DNA of 64,000 nt, from positions 9,652,501 to 9,716,500 of the forward strand of contig JAXCHB010000068.1 of the NCBI GenBank assembly GCA_036926305.1, given 5' to 3'. The notes beneath the pieces were generated by a model. That model worked only from the letters and a program-made list of their open reading frames with translations. It ran no database searches and had not been told where the DNA came from. Of the stretch, positions 1-12,500 are shown in pieces. The translations under genes were made by a program, and so were the position numbers. This stretch comes from Uropetala carovei. Its lineage: Eukaryota > Arthropoda > Insecta > Odonata > Petaluridae. Each line of letters starts with the position of its first letter. Position 1 is the stretch's first letter.

Positions 1-290
1 TTATTCATTGCAAAAAAAATATCAATCATTATTTTTATCGTCAATTCTGTTTTCTAATACGCCTTTTTTACATGTTTATGTTTTTTATTCAATGCAAAAA
101 AGAATATCAACAATTATTTTTATCGTTGATTCTGTTTTTTAATATGCTTCTTTTACCTGATCATGTTTTTTATTGAATGCAAAAAAGAATATCAACCATT
201 ATTTTTTAGCATTGATTCTGTTTTCTAATACGCCTTTTTTACCTGTTTGCATTTTTTAATTCGATGCAAAAAAATATCAACCATTATTTT
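1..290. repeat. minisatellite, about 85-bp unit, 3.4 copies
   Basis: Units start near 1, 85, 171 and 256. Each begins with TTATT(C/G)AATGCAAAAA, followed by ATATCAACCATTATTTTTA and a TTCTGTTTTCTAATACGCC block. Copies differ by substitutions and 1-3 base indels. It lies inside the Helitron 3' part; internal minisatellites are common in Helitrons. Confidence 0.85.
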
Positions 291-322
291 TATGCTTGCA
301 GAATGCAAGCACAGATTACTAG
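1..322 (+). mobile_element. Helitron 3' terminal part
   Basis: The segment ends with a hairpin at 293-311 (TGCTTGC, 5-base loop, GCAAGCA), followed seven bases later by CTAG at 319-322 and then a T. A hairpin a few bases before CTRR, with insertion between A and T, is the standard Helitron 3' end. The same hairpin and CTAG occur in reverse at 57883-57912, so this is a repeated family. The body is largely a minisatellite and the 5' end lies outside the window. Confidence 0.75.
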
Positions 323-561
323 TATAACAAATGAATGAGATTTGCGTATTCGAGCATGCATTTCTTTTAAACGAAATGTATAAAAAACTTCCTAGCTGCT
401 GAGTGTTCGTGGTTGTGTTGCTGATTTACTTTTTTAAATTCAATTTATACCCCATAGTATATTACTTTAAAATAGAAATGTCTTCTAAAAAGGGAATTAA
501 AAGGAAACCATTCCTTAAGGATTTCTTCCAACTTATCGTATTTAGAGGTCTTCATGTATTT

Positions 562-776
562 TCATTTTTTGGCATGTGACCTGCATTGAATGGCACCGTC
601 TTCGACAATTTTTTGTGTTTTAGCAATCGTGTAAAGTGTCGAAATCGGCAATCCGAGTTGTTTGGACAGTGATATCCACGTACCAACGTGGTTGTCAAAT
701 TTTTTCAAAATTGAAACTTGATCCTGCATGGATAAGGCTTCCCTGTTTCTCTGCAACATCCTACAAGAAGTAAGGG
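562..776 (-). pseudogene. Tigger/pogo transposase N-terminal HTH remnant
   Basis: The minus-strand reading contains NREALSMQDQVSILKKFD and LSKQLGLPISTLYTI, matching the CENP-B/pogo N-terminal helix-turn-helix (a K/R-rich start, a first helix, then 'GLPxSTLYTI'). Only the first DNA-binding helix-turn-helix is present. No DDE catalytic part follows, and no terminal repeats could be assigned. It is a decayed fragment of a Tc1/mariner-superfamily element upstream of the first visible Mcm7 exon. Confidence 0.55.
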
Positions 777-1807
777 TACCTTCAACAATAATTATTAACG
801 AAAATGAACAAAACAGTGTTTCTAAATCAATGGTCCACTGAATGCTGCCAGTCTGCGAGTAATTATTCCGAAAAATTCCGGTCCGCGAAATTCCATTTTT
901 CCCATAACAGTTGAATATTGGCAGCATTGATTTACGATTGTTTCTCTGAAATCAGGAAGAAAATAAGTTTTAAGTTGACATGGTAATTTGTTGAAGAGAA
1001 TAATAAATAATAAAAATTTTTAATTTAGTTAACTTGCTGCATAAAGGGGTAAAAGGGGAGAACAATGTAGAGGGCGAGAATGACTGTAAAGGAACACTAG
1101 GCGGCTATACGGTTGAAGCAGTACTCGGGTAAGGGCAAAGAAATGAGTCGAGCAAGTGTGAGTGGGAGTGATGGAGGCATTCTTTTTTTGCTTGTTTTCC
1201 AATTGCTTCACGATTTACAGATAAATTGAAGGAGTAGAGAGTGGAATACTATGTTTCTTAGCAATATCTGTTTTTGTTTTCACATCTTGTAAATCACTTT
1301 TAACTTCTCAAAAATTTTTAACTGTTTGTCATTTCATTTCCTATGCTCTTCTCATGCGCAACTATTTTGTTACTGGTGAAGCTTGAGCTGAGCTAGGGTT
1401 GGGGACAGTGGTGAAGCCAGGAGAGGAGAACTAAAGGTTAACTGCCGCTCTTCCCCTTGATGCCTATGTGCCCCCTTGGATCTGTAGGATCAAAACAACA
1501 CACATTTGAACAATCCAATATTAAACAAATGTGCTTTTACTGTACACAAACTCCTCGTTTTACAAACACTCAATGAATTTTTGCGTTAACACATTTGGAA
1601 ACGTAATACACCTTTTTTGGTATGCCCAATGAATTTTTGCCAAAGCTGTACGTATGTTGCCGTGCCCTGCCAATTGTCGATATCCTGAATCCTTGTTCAT
1701 GCGGTAGACTGTCAAAGGTCAATAAATAAATACATCTGTGTACTTTATATTTACCTTTATTTATTATTTTATTTATATATTTTTGCATTGTCTCAGGTCA
1801 CCGATCT
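777..1807. other. stretch without recognised gene
   Basis: AT-rich sequence. A short TIR-like motif (ACTCCTCGTTTTACA near 1551) suggests further Tigger debris. No splice-flanked coding exon matching the missing N-terminal half of MCM7 was recognised here. Confidence 0.5.
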
Positions 1808-1815
1808 CTAATTAC

Positions 1816-3081
1816 TAGTGATGCACCAAAGCTCGGCTTCGGCCTCGGTATTCAGCCAAAATCTGCTATTCGGCTTTGGCCTCGGCCTTTGGATGGCCGA
1901 ATAGCCGAATACTACATGTTTTTTTGATAAAACGAAAAATGATAATGACATAAACGAAGAAAGCTGAAAACACTAAATAAAAGCGTAATACATTGAGTTG
2001 TTGCCAATACAATTCACATATCTCAGATTCAGCCTGACAATTATGTGCTACTCGTTTTTATGGCCTACGACATATAATATATTAGTGTGTTCCAATATGT
2101 AGACAATTTGTTTATTTAGAATACTCCTCGTCATTAGTTGGAATTTTTGATGTTTTACTGTACTGTGTAAGTAGCAGACAACCTCTGACATCTGATTCAC
2201 GTTTTTGCATGACGTAATATGACGTATAAACAGTAACGCCATCGTGCCAAAACCAAAATGACACAATGTCTGTTGAGTTTTCGTTTCATTTTTGAATTTC
2301 ATAAGTGCAGACATTTTTATATAACAGAATATATAATAAACTTAACAAGGCTGAGATTCTTTGTATATATCTTCATATTAACAAAGAATTTAAATAGATT
2401 TCTATAGAAAACATTAGTGTTCATTAGTTAGTATTTCAGGTTGGCAGTGTTTTAAAAACGATTTAGGAAATTCCCCGGGAGGAATATTCTTGCGATTGTA
2501 ACAAACTTTCACAGTCAACATTGGGGATGTGTGCAGATTTTTCGTAAACCCAGAACTTATTAGTAGTATCATTTTTAAATTTAATAGGCAAGGCTAAGGC
2601 TCCGTCCCACGTACAAGCGACTTGGGCGGTGCGAGCGACTAAGGGGAAAAACAATACAATGTAATGTTATGGTGGTGTCCCAATTTCTGGCGTCAATGCG
2701 TGTACTTGTGCGAGCGGTGAGCGAGCGTCTTCAAAGCGATCGACACACTTTGTTTTCGAAGTGAGCGACCAGAACCGCCGTTGTGGCAAATATTTTGTAT
2801 TTTAGCATTTTATTTGTAGTTTTATCGCCGTTTTAAGTTGTGTTCTTACACTGTTATGGAAATGAACAAAAATTTAATTTCCGAGATCCAAAAGAGTTCC
2901 ATCTCATAGAATTTAAAAGTTAAAAATTATTTAAATCATTTTTGGCCGATTACCAAGGCCGACGCCGATATTTGGTGCATCACTAATTTATGCTAATGGA
3001 GATATTCGGCTTCGGCCAAATACCGATTTTAATATTTGGCCATTCAGCATTGGGCCAAAATGAATATTCGGTGCATCTCTA
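1816..3081. mobile_element. hAT non-autonomous element with perfect TSD
   Basis: The element starts TAGTGATGCACC and ends GGTGCATCTCTA, an imperfect inverted repeat that continues inward as CGGCTTCGGCC/GGCC-type GC blocks. It is flanked by identical 8-bp duplications CTAATTAC at 1808-1815 and 3082-3089, as expected of hAT. A second copy of the terminal motif at about 2968-2988 (GGTGCATCACTA) shows partial nesting or internal duplication. No transposase remains. It lies upstream of the first visible Mcm7 exon, presumably in an intron. Confidence 0.85.
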
Positions 3082-3305
3082 CTAATTACTAAATTTAAAT
3101 TAATGAGAAATTCATTTTTGTTTAACGAATTTTGGCTTAAAGAACGACTTCTAAGGAACGCATCCCTTTCATGAAATGGGAAGTTATTGTATTGTGTAAA
3201 TGTTATTGTTATTTCCAGAATTTTAGGTAAAAAGTCTTTTCATATGAAAAACTTCAAATAAAAAAATCACCTTGCCTTTAATATTTTGGTTTATTATTAT
3301 TTAAG

Positions 3306-3525
3306 TGTGTGTTGAAAACCAGCAAAGCTCATGATGATAACTGGGAAGCAGATCAGCCTGGACTCACAGAGGAGGAGGTTCTTAGACTCTCTGAAGATGA
3401 CTTCTACTCAAAACTGGCTGGTAGTCTTGCTCCTGAGATATATGGCCATGAGGATGTCAAGAAAGCTTTGTTGCTTCTTTTAGTTGGAGGTGTAGATCGA
3501 AGTCCTAAAGGAATGAGAATACGAG
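3306..3525 (+). CDS. Mcm7: Mcm7 exon (first in window)
   Basis: The acceptor is TTATTTAAG ending at 3305; the donor GAG|GTAAAG begins at 3526. It encodes the linker and start of the AAA+ domain (EEDFYxKLA-like segment, then APEIYGHEDVKKALLLLLVG). It enters in phase 0 and ends after the first base of the glycine codon completed by the next exon. Confidence 0.95.
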
Positions 3526-6500
3526 GTAAAGCTATTCATTAGTCCTTTTGCTTTACTAATACTTAATGGATGACTTGTCTTTTGGTCTTTTATCATTGTC
3601 ATTTTACCCAGCAGTCTTTGTATATACAGTAACTCCTCGTAAATCCCTGCTTGTCTACACTTTGGTCAAACTGGGCAATTGCCAGCCAGAGCCATCTTTG
3701 CCAACATTTGAGAGTGGTGCAGAATAAGATGCAATTTCTGTGGAAACTAAAATATGTACCGTAAATACCTGTGTATAACGCACACATTTTTGTGATATTT
3801 TGGGGCTGAAAAGCGGGGTGCGTGTTATATGAGGGCACATATTTATCACAGTATTTAAAAAAATTAATTGCACAGATAAAGATAAGAAAGGTGGATTTAA
3901 TATGCATATTGGCCATAATAAGCACATTAAGTTAAATCGAATTTGATTATATATGATATTAACTATAATCTACACGAATAAAATATATGGCATGACTGAG
4001 GTCCCACACTCACTAAGAAATATTTATCGTAGTTATAAAGTACAAACATTTATGAAAAAATATCGATGTATCTTAGTGAAAGAAATTGCTTTAGTTATTA
4101 TAATTTACTATGAAAAATTTTTCAGGAGTAAGATGCCCGGAGCGCACACTTTGTATTGGGTCCTGCGATTTTCCTAGCCATCTCTGACGTCAGTTTTAAT
4201 TCATTGTTTTATCATATCACAGTGATATTGACAATTTAACGCATAATAATAATAATGAGTTAAATGATAAATTTATGACACGAAAATTTTAGGAAAATGT
4301 GCGCGCTATACATGGGTATATAAAAAATTGCAGAATACGAGACTGAAAACCTACCTGCGTGTTATACGCGGGTGCGTATTATAAGCGGGTATTTACGGAA
4401 TATAAAATATGTAAAAAGTTTAAAAATTTATAAAAAGAAAATCAGTGGAGAAGTTATAAGAAAAGTAAGCAGTGTAGTAACTTTTGTACAACACAGTCCT
4501 CAAAACCTTATCAATTATACCGTATATACCCGAATATAAGACGACTCTGATTATAAGATGACCTCCTATTTTTAACTCCTAATGAAAGGAAAAAATTTAT
4601 TATGCACATAATGACAGAGGTTTATTATACCATTGAGTAATGCACATTGAACCAATTGAAATATGCAATTTTGATTGGAATTTTCAATTGAATATTTTGG
4701 AACAAATATTTGGCACAAATGTTATTAACTGGTCCTCTAAATTTTTATGATATCCTTCCTTAGGCTCACGAAATACTTTCTGATTTGAACTTGCAGACTT
4801 TAACATTTCCTGAAATTTTTTCCACCACCGCACATTTGCCTCGGTGACACCAAACCTTCTTGCTGCTGCACAGTTGTTAGTTTCATCAGCATATTTCGCC
4901 ACTAAAAGTTTAAAATTTGCATCATAACTATTATGCAATGATTTCAATATTTGTGAATGTGTAGAACCTCTCTTCTCAATGTGGTCACCCATATTTTTAC
5001 GTAAAACTGGATAGTTAACAATCACGAAGACTTTAATTCACATGGAATTTACTACAGTCGTAGATGGTTCACTTTGTCTGGGGTCAACACACTATGATAT
5101 CGTGACAGGATCAAATTACATATGTTGGTGCAAAATCTTTCGCCCATTCAACCCACTACTACTACAGGCAGTCCTCGACTTTCGTACATCAGCTGACGAA
5201 CAAACATTTCGAGCTATCACATAGTGGCGGTGTCTAGCAGCCAAGCCAACACTTTTAATAAATTACCAAATGAAGCAAAATGCATAAATATAATAAAATT
5301 CAAAAGAGTATTTGTATTCGAATACATTTGAATTGGTTCATTTTCTACTACTACTTTTATAATCGGTTGTTTCAAATGATTTTAAGAATCGAATACAGGC
5401 AGACCTCGTCTTTCACGGGGGTTACGTTCCTGAAAACACCGCGAAAGATGAAATTGTGAAAGAGAAGTAATTAAGGCAATGGGAAATACAGGGTTTGGTT
5501 TCCATCCCAGCAAAAACGGATCATTTGTCCTCTGTATTGGTGACCGCATTAAAGTAGAGAAAGAGATGGAAAAATTAACTTCAATGAAAGTGAGACGTAA
5601 ACAAGTTAAAAGAAGACGAAAAAAGTATCAGAAAATAGACTTATTTAAGTTCCGTAGTAGAATCGAAAAAAAAAAAATGAACGGAGGTTGCCTAACTTGC
5701 AGGGGATAATTCCCCAAATACGGCAAACCACGTCTTTCTTGGGGTTACATTCCGGAAAACCTCTGCGAAACTCCACCAATAATAAATGATGCGTAAAACG
5801 CAAAGCTTAAGCATTTGAACTATGTCAAACCTGAGCAAATAACCCAATGATCCTGAAGCGGAAGGGCCAAGAGTTATCTTTCCCCTCGGGACTTCCCTCT
5901 CATAACAAAGACAGAAGGCTCCTGAACGGTGATGCCAGCTTATATTCTGCAACTTTTCACGTGTGAAGGGGCACAAAAGTGTTGGAGGATTGCATCCTAA
6001 AAATATTTAAAAGTATATATAAGATACATACACGTGTCTTTTTACACACACACTTTTAAAAAATAGATACACGTACCAAATATTCTTACATATCAGAATA
6101 CCGTAACAATATTTTTCAGGCCTGACTATGAGAGAAAATGTGAGGAAAACGCGATTCATTCCATATATAGAAAATTTCACGCAGCCTTTTTCGTGATTTT
6201 TTCCGCGAAAGAGCGAAACATAAGATCGCGAAAGACAAAACTGATCGCAAATACGGAACCGCGAAAGATCGAAACATGCGAAAGATAAAGCCGCGAAAGA
6301 CGAGGTCTGCGTGTATTTCGATTATAGCTATACGATTCTTCCCATCTCTGCCTATCTCTGCCTTCTGCTCCTCTGTCAGTCAAACTATTACGCACCGCGT
6401 GATTATAAGATGACTAGCAATTTTTCGGTCATAAAAATTGGAACAAAACCTCGTCTTATACTCAGGTATATACGGTATTTATTATTGTTCATTTGCAAAG

Positions 6501-9500
6501 TTAATGACTAGCCACCCATGGGCTCAGCAATTGAGCTCTGTGAAAACCCCCTTTGTGTATTTGCTCTAGTTTGAAATAATAGATTTAAAAAAATGGATTT
6601 CTTTATTATTCTCATGCAAGTAAAAATTATGTACACATCCTCCTTCTCTCCCACTCCCCCCTGCCCTCTCTCCCTTCAGCCTCTCTCTTTTCCACTCTAT
6701 CCTTTTTCCCTCCTATTCTTCGCTCTTCTCTCCCCCTTGCCCTCTCTTTGTTTAAACTGCATATAAAACATGCTTATTTTACGCTCGTAAGCTATATATG
6801 GTTTTACAACAATAGGACTTTGAGCACGACAATATCCGTGGTCGAGGTATTTAGTGAAAATTATGTGCATTTGGAATCATAAACGAAAAAACGACAAGAG
6901 TAAGAATTCTTGATCATTTTTCTTTAAAACAATCCAGGTACGAAGCTCGTATGCCAATATTTCGAATTTATAAGAGCATATGAATGAAAGCCTGCATGCC
7001 GAAAAGTCGAGAAGTGGACTCACATATCTAAGCCTTTTCCGATCCAGTTTTTAAGTCCCCGCACATTCCCAATTTAAGCATCCTCAGTACAACCACCACT
7101 AAACAACGCGCATTGCAATTCCACATCAAATGAGCCTACTCGGAAAGTGATAGCTCAAAATGGCAAAACGTTATCCTCGAAAAGGCTTCAGACATACGTT
7201 TAGTGCAAATAATTCTGTTTTTTAATCCCCATGCATTCCCATTTCAAGTGCCTTCAGTGCAACCACAACTATAGGATGCTCATTGCAGTTCCGCATCAGA
7301 TGAGCCTAAACTGAGAACAATTTGCTCAAAATGGCAAAAAGCTATCTTAAAAAAATGTCCGATTTTTCGATCCTTGCACATTTCCATTTCAAGCGTCCTT
7401 GGTGCAACTGCAAATAAACGATGTGCGTCGCAATTCTACATCGATTGAGTCAACTCCGAGAGCAATACAGTAATACCCCGATTTACGTTGAGTTATGTAG
7501 TTGATCATTTACTACCTGTGTACCGATTAACTTCTGTTTGCTTCGAAGTTACGTCATTATCTCAGATTTTTTTGGAATATGGGAAATGTTGGAGAATCAG
7601 ATTTTTCAGTTTCCATCTTCTTGAACCTTTTAATGAATTACAATACTCAATTATTATACATTTTTAAGGTATTAAGATAAAAACAATTATATTCACTTAT
7701 AAATTAGAAAGGATAGTGTAAAGATGGAATTTTAGAATTTGGTTTTGATTCACCACTCCCGCCTACGTGACATAATTTATTGGATTATCTCTTTATGCCG
7801 ATACTAGCAGAAATCTCCTTATCGATTGTCCTATTTTGTTAACCCCTTAACTGTTTTTGTTGTAATATTACACAACTTAGTCTCCAATTCACTGTTTTTG
7901 ACGTAATATTATACACCGATTCAGAGCTTCACGTACTATTTCTTCATGTATGAACGGGAACATCCCTAAGCGGATGAAGAGTTTTTTCACATATCATCTC
8001 GTAAATATTGATAGGTTAGGAACAAACAAGTCCAAACACTTGAGATGAGGATTTCCTTCTTCCTTTCATTGGCACAAAATTTCACCACTCCAAATTCCTT
8101 GAAATGGATGAGGGAAAAGACCTATTCTCCAGCCGGCAAACCCTCAATTGTTATTGAACTATAGTTATCAGTTAGCCGGCACATTCTTTCTGCCTACTTT
8201 TGTGAGTTTATGGCTGGAGCGGGAGCATAACCTATACGTTTGCTTGGTCGCATAAATATGCGTATACTTCACAGACATCGACGTCTTTTGTGAATATCAA
8301 CGTAGATGCAAGCATATTGCAGAGAACTAACAATTTATATAACCTGTTCAGAAATCCTCTTGTAAGACACACCCTTTTTTACACAGGTGTTTCAGGAAAA
8401 ATAGTGTGCGGGGTACACGAGTAAATACGATAAGTAATATTGAAGGTAAAAATTCAGACATCTTGCATGCATCATCCCCTTATAACATTGATTCTTATGG
8501 GAAAAGCGGTTTCGATTTGCGTTGATTTGATTACGTCATGATTTTCAGGAATGCATCCTCGACGTAAATTGGGATATTACTGTAGCTCGAAACTGCAAAA
8601 AGCTACACACGAAAAGGCTTCAGACATATGTGATATGTGTCTTACGCAAATAATATATATGGATGATGATTAAGCAAAGAAGTTCCCCTGTGATAATGAA
8701 TTTTACTTGTTAGCAATTAGCATGGGTAAAAAAATAACATTTTTTCTTATATTAGGATAAATGCAACTGTTAGTATGACCATTTAACCTTGATTGTACAG
8801 CAACTGTTCATCCAGTTATCTCTGCTTGGCAGGAAGTAATTCTTGATAAGAGATGCTCCGGTGAACAATTTTTATAAAATCCATATTTTTCAAATGATAA
8901 ATGGGAATTAATTGAAATAAAATACATTTTGAAGAAATAGATTCATATCATGGTAGTGTTTGGACCAAAATATAATTGTAATGGTATTTAATTTTCTTGT
9001 ATTTATTACATTTTTTTGTAATTTGTGGGACCTTGTGACTTCAAACGACTCTAGCGCTAATAGGCTTCTAAGTTTAAATCACAAAGTAAGGGAGGGGAGA
9101 ACCCCGGTGCCGGCATTAGCCTACACTTAACGAGAAGCACCAAGGGGACAAATGGTTTTATGTCCCTTCCTCTCCTCTAAACATGCAAATAGGGGGCTGC
9201 AAGATCTCTTAAATACCGTATCTGCCCGAATAGAAGCCGACCCCCCAAAAATTTCCACAATTTTTTTGGCAAAAACGTAAATTTCGTAGATTTTATGCTG
9301 AAGTGTGCCGGGCATTCATGCACATCTTAGAATACATTATTTGAGATCGAAGAAATGTGGGGGAAATGGATTAGTTGTTGAAATTTTGAAATATTACTCC
9401 AATTAATAATTTTGCATTGCTGAATAATGGTCCACATTCAGTGGCAATAATTTTATTCATCTTCATTTTCACAAAAGGTCAAATATAGTAACAGCGATCT

Positions 9501-12500
9501 TGCCAAGATATTTTTTCATCCAAGTCTATTTCCAATGAAATTAGCATTTACATTGCCTTAAGACATTGCATTTTTATAATTGTACACGTTTCATGTAAAG
9601 TTTTACCGAAATTCAAACAGTTGAGCGTTCAAATCCGTCAACGCATTTTGCGTTATCGTCTATTTACACAAGCGATCTCGCCAATATATTCTTTCATCCA
9701 AGTCTATTTCCAGTGAAATTAGCATATACATTGCCTTAAGAAATTGCATTTTTATAATTATGCACGTTCCATGTAAAGTTTTACCGAAATTCAAACAGTT
9801 GAGCATTCAAAGTCGTCAACGCATTTTGCGTAACCATCAATTTACGCAAGCTATCTCGCCAAGATATTTTTATATATATTCATCGTAGGTCAAATATTTA
9901 CTTTACGAAAAATATACTACTATCATTTGAACGCGAAGGCAATGAGAGACATCAGATTTAACCATAACCCAAATTTTCCTCGGACTCGCATTTAAGCCGA
10001 GGGGTGATTTTTTCATGATAAATTTTGACAAAAAACATCGGCTTGTATTTGGGCAGATACGGTAAATCCTACTTTCGCAGGATTCGTTCCCAGTTCGCTC
10101 CGGGTAAGCTCAGTATAATAGGCCACTACGCTATGACTCCCCCTGTATTTATTACATTGACCAAAGCAAATACATTTTGTGTCCAGGCAACATTTTCTTG
10201 CTTTAATTGAAAGATTTCATGTGCTACTTTTAAAATACAGCTGGGAAGGCTAACAACTGAAATGTTTATAACAGAACACATCTGGAGTTAAGGTAGGTTT
10301 GATAAACACTTTCCCAAGTGGATAACGCATCATATGCATGTGCTTACATTAAAGAAATTTTCAACTTTTTGTTCTCACAAAATATAAAAATTCCTTAAAA
10401 TAAGGTGATGGATTAAAGTTTCAAATCATGTTACAGTGTGTCCTCGATTAATGTTGATTAGTGTTAACGTCATTCAAAAATGAATACCCATATTCGAATT
10501 AGCGTCGTCAATGATTTGAATTAATGTTGCCTTAACTCAGCGCTGAAATGATGCATGAAAATAATTGCACATCTGTTGCAAAAGTCGCGGCAAATCGCCT
10601 TATTTTAAGTGGGAAAAGTGTTTTGGATTGATGCATTTTTAGTAAATTTGCTATAATTGTATGATGATATTTAATTTAAATGGGTCCAAAGAGAGGTGGC
10701 AGTAATGGCAGTATGTCAGCAGCGAAAATCACGCAAGACAATGTTGATATTGTTATGCATTGTGAACGAAGTGAAACAGCTGCAGCCGTAAGCAGAGTTT
10801 TGGGGTTGCCAGCTATGACAGTAAGGAGAATTCTGAAGGACTTGGACAAAATTAAAGAATTTGGAATAGGATAACTTGAATTTAACGTCTCCCGATTTTA
10901 TTTTTGTTTTCATCTGTGGCTCTACGAAGAAAATAAACAAAATCTGTAGTTAAAAACAACTAAATAAATGGTTTATTTACCTCAGTTACTGTAGATTTTT
11001 CAATAATTATACAGTACCTGCTGCAAGAAATAATTTGTTTGTTGCATTTCTTTTCTGTCGCTGTCAACTCATGAACTTGTGTCCACAGATGTGTTCGTGA
11101 CTCTCTATAAACTTATTTGTAAAAACTCATCGTTCCTTATTATTTGTACGAGTATATTACGTAGTTCCTTTTTTCCATAACTTCTGATTTTGGGTGGATT
11201 AAAATGAAGTTAGGTTTTACGTCTTACAAGGCGTATTTTTTTCTCTGAAATTTTTTCTAAAATTTGTTTAGTTTTTAGTAACGTTTTCTGAGAATGCAGC
11301 CCCAATGTAAATCGAGGATTTAAGTATATTATGTCTTTTTGTTTTTTGAGGGGTATTGAGTTAGAGGTTTGGGAACTGATTATATTGTATAACATGGGTT
11401 CTTATGGAAATTGTTGATTTGTTTAATGTTGTTTCGTTCACCATCATGGATTTCAAGAACAAATTAATGACGTTAATGGAGGACACACTATAGTTTGAGA
11501 AATATTTACTAAATGTAGTAATTGAACGACTTTCCCATTAATATATTCCCAAAAAAACCCGAACAGGTTGATTTTACCATTTGAAACTTAAATGGTGAAA
11601 ATTCTGGTGACTCTTTATCTTACAAGGAGAGTAGGGAGGCTAGTACCCTCGGATTTTGTTCAAATTTCACATGGTGATAGCTGATGTGTTCCGATTTAAC
11701 GTGTAACTTGCCGTTTGTGTGAGTAGGCCTTGGTTGTCGAAATAACACAGTTTGAATTTCGGCCGATTTCCGCGTGCGAGTTAAGATTCGTGAAAGTCGT
11801 TGCTAGGACAAGTAGGCCGTAGCTGAGTTGGTAAGGCGTTGGGCTAGTAACCCAGACGTCTGGGGTTCGAGTCCCGGTTGTGGAATTTTTCTTTTTTGAT
11901 TTTTATCTTTTTTAATCCTGAAAAAATATACAATTCCCATTATTAATTTATTACGACTGTAAAAATTTAAATTCTACTATTTGTCTCGATTATAAGAATA
12001 TATTTTTTATCTTATAGTTGCGATTCAGCAATCTTTTTAAATAAATTCTTACACTTTTTATTGCTACAAAATAATTTTCATCATTATTTTGTATTATACA
12101 TCAATACCTTATAAATTAATTATTCAGATTCTTCTTTTGAAAAAAATCTGTCATGCGTGCCGGCAAAGTGGGGGATGAAAATTGTCATAAAAACAAAGCA
12201 CAAATGCTTCTGGCACCGGGAACACACAACAAACGCAACATTTTCGCATTCACATTTCCTCTTACGCAGGCTATCGTGGAAACAAACTTCATTTACGTTC
12301 ATAAAAACACTCCTTGTCATCGTTAATTTTGACGCAAACCACGCATATTTAATCGTCTTCGAAAATGGGTGCACGCAACTGGTGATGAATGATGGAGTGA
12401 ATTTTCAATACGTCGTCTCTTGTATTAATCTGTCTCTCGCAATAAATACGTACTGTTTTGCAGGCGCTTTATGAAATTTTTGATTTGCCTGTAAAAATAG

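Larger units (their letters stand above)
4520..6475. mobile_element. Tigger element, TA-flanked, with nested second Tigger
   Basis: Ends are CCGTATATACCCGAATATAA and its inverted counterpart ...CTCAGGTATATACGG. TA dinucleotides flank it (4518-4519, 6476-6477). It carries an HTH transposase fragment on the minus strand (4684-5025) and is interrupted by another TA-flanked element at 5396-6313. Confidence 0.75.

Noticed and set aside
1..290. CRISPR array
   Set aside because: Direct repeats are contiguous ~85-bp units without unique spacers; the organism is a eukaryote.
1..3305. Upstream Mcm7 exons
   Set aside because: No YLEAH-type or other N-terminal MCM7 motif was found; the preceding exon is probably outside the window.
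5479..5709. Lysine-rich open frame
   Set aside because: Lies within the nested Tigger; A-rich sequence gives a basic translation with no family similarity.
11813..11885. Functional tRNA-Thr gene
   Set aside because: Acceptor stem does not pair, T stem has a mismatch, and the sequence is embedded in a repeat arm; kept as tRNA-like only.
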